Origin: Pseudodesulfovibrio sp. 5S69
GTDB lineage: Bacteria > Desulfobacterota > Desulfovibrionia > Desulfovibrionales > Desulfovibrionaceae
Direction: 5' to 3'
Length of the DNA: 64,000 nucleotides
NCBI RefSeq assembly: GCF_037094465.1
Contig: NZ_CP146609.1
Coordinates: 248,001-312,000 of the forward strand
Below, piece after piece: positions 63,916 to 64,000 of this stretch; the first letter of the stretch is position 1; each line of letters opens with the position of its first letter. The translations under genes and the position numbers were made by a program. The notes under the pieces were generated by a model, which was given only the letters and a program-made list of their open reading frames with translations, had not been told where the DNA came from and made no database searches.

Positions 63916-64000
63916 ATGAATCGAGAGACGATACTGGACGCCCTTCGGGACGATCTCTGCCAGGAGGCCCTGTTCCGACAGGCCGACCAGGTGCGCCGGG
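63916..64000 (+). CDS. HydE-like radical SAM protein (N-terminal fragment)
   Basis: Only 28 codons are inside the window: the sequence includes CQEALFRQADQVRR, which matches the HydE/BioB opening (EALFKLADEIRR in HydE of Thermotoga, from memory). HydE is a maturase of [FeFe] hydrogenase. AAAGGAAAC and a close ATG support translation. It starts 26 nt after the hydrogenase-like gene, so both are likely co-transcribed. The identity rests on a short segment. Confidence 0.45.
   Translation, partial: MNRETILDALRDDLCQEALFRQADQVRR

Overview
The window reads as chromosome of a high-GC, anaerobic or microaerophilic deltaproteobacterium of the Desulfovibrionaceae (Desulfovibrio or Pseudodesulfovibrio type). 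This is an inference from gene content: cytochrome bd oxidase, TRAP transport genes, a DUF116 gene after def-fmt, oxygen-independent coproporphyrinogen oxidase-like and QueH radical/iron-sulfur enzymes, a molybdopterin oxidoreductase, and a [NiFe]-hydrogenase-like large subunit beside a HydE-like start. No rRNA gene, complete tRNA or CRISPR array was seen.

Layout. 0-11 kb: end of cydA, cydB, TRAP permeases dctQM, a fused bioD-bioA gene with a sodium:solute symporter, the TRAP binding protein on the other strand, then umuD and umuC separated by a repeat mosaic. 11-15.5 kb: an O-antigen-ligase-like membrane protein, a THUMP RNA methyltransferase, an EamA exporter, slyX and a cupin. 15.6-22.1 kb (minus strand): five podovirus-type tail genes with no head, packaging, lysis or integrase genes. 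22.5-31 kb: UDP-galactopyranose mutase of eukaryotic type, an M24 peptidase, Kup, a thioesterase, EamA-sfsA and a VOC protein. 31-39 kb: a PEP-CTERM surface protein behind a sigma-54 promoter, queH, hemW, a chromate transporter, an MCP and a sirtuin. 39-44 kb: amtB-glnB-glnD nitrogen control behind a second sigma-54 promoter. 44-51 kb: dsbA-like, asparaginase, HD-GYP, an orphan tail-tube gene, rsmB-like and a molybdopterin oxidoreductase. 51-58.6 kb: hisS, aspS, def-fmt-DUF116, a YkgJ-type protein and rfaE2. 58.7-62 kb: a recombinase island with two tyrosine recombinases, an overlapping excisionase-like gene and several strong inverted repeats but no cargo. 62-64 kb: a divergent hydrogenase large subunit with altered nickel-ligand positions, followed by the first 28 codons of a HydE-like gene.

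The most unusual features are (1) a three-part intergenic mosaic repeat of about 320-335 bp present in the same internal order at three loci, with solo parts elsewhere and covarying hairpin stems; (2) the large subunit with a changed Ni site next to a HydE-like gene; (3) tail genes split between two loci about 25 kb apart, which suggests a domesticated particle or a decayed prophage; and (4) the recombinase island with abutting long hairpins. Coordinates come from reading the sequence directly. Homology calls are from motif recognition without database searches.
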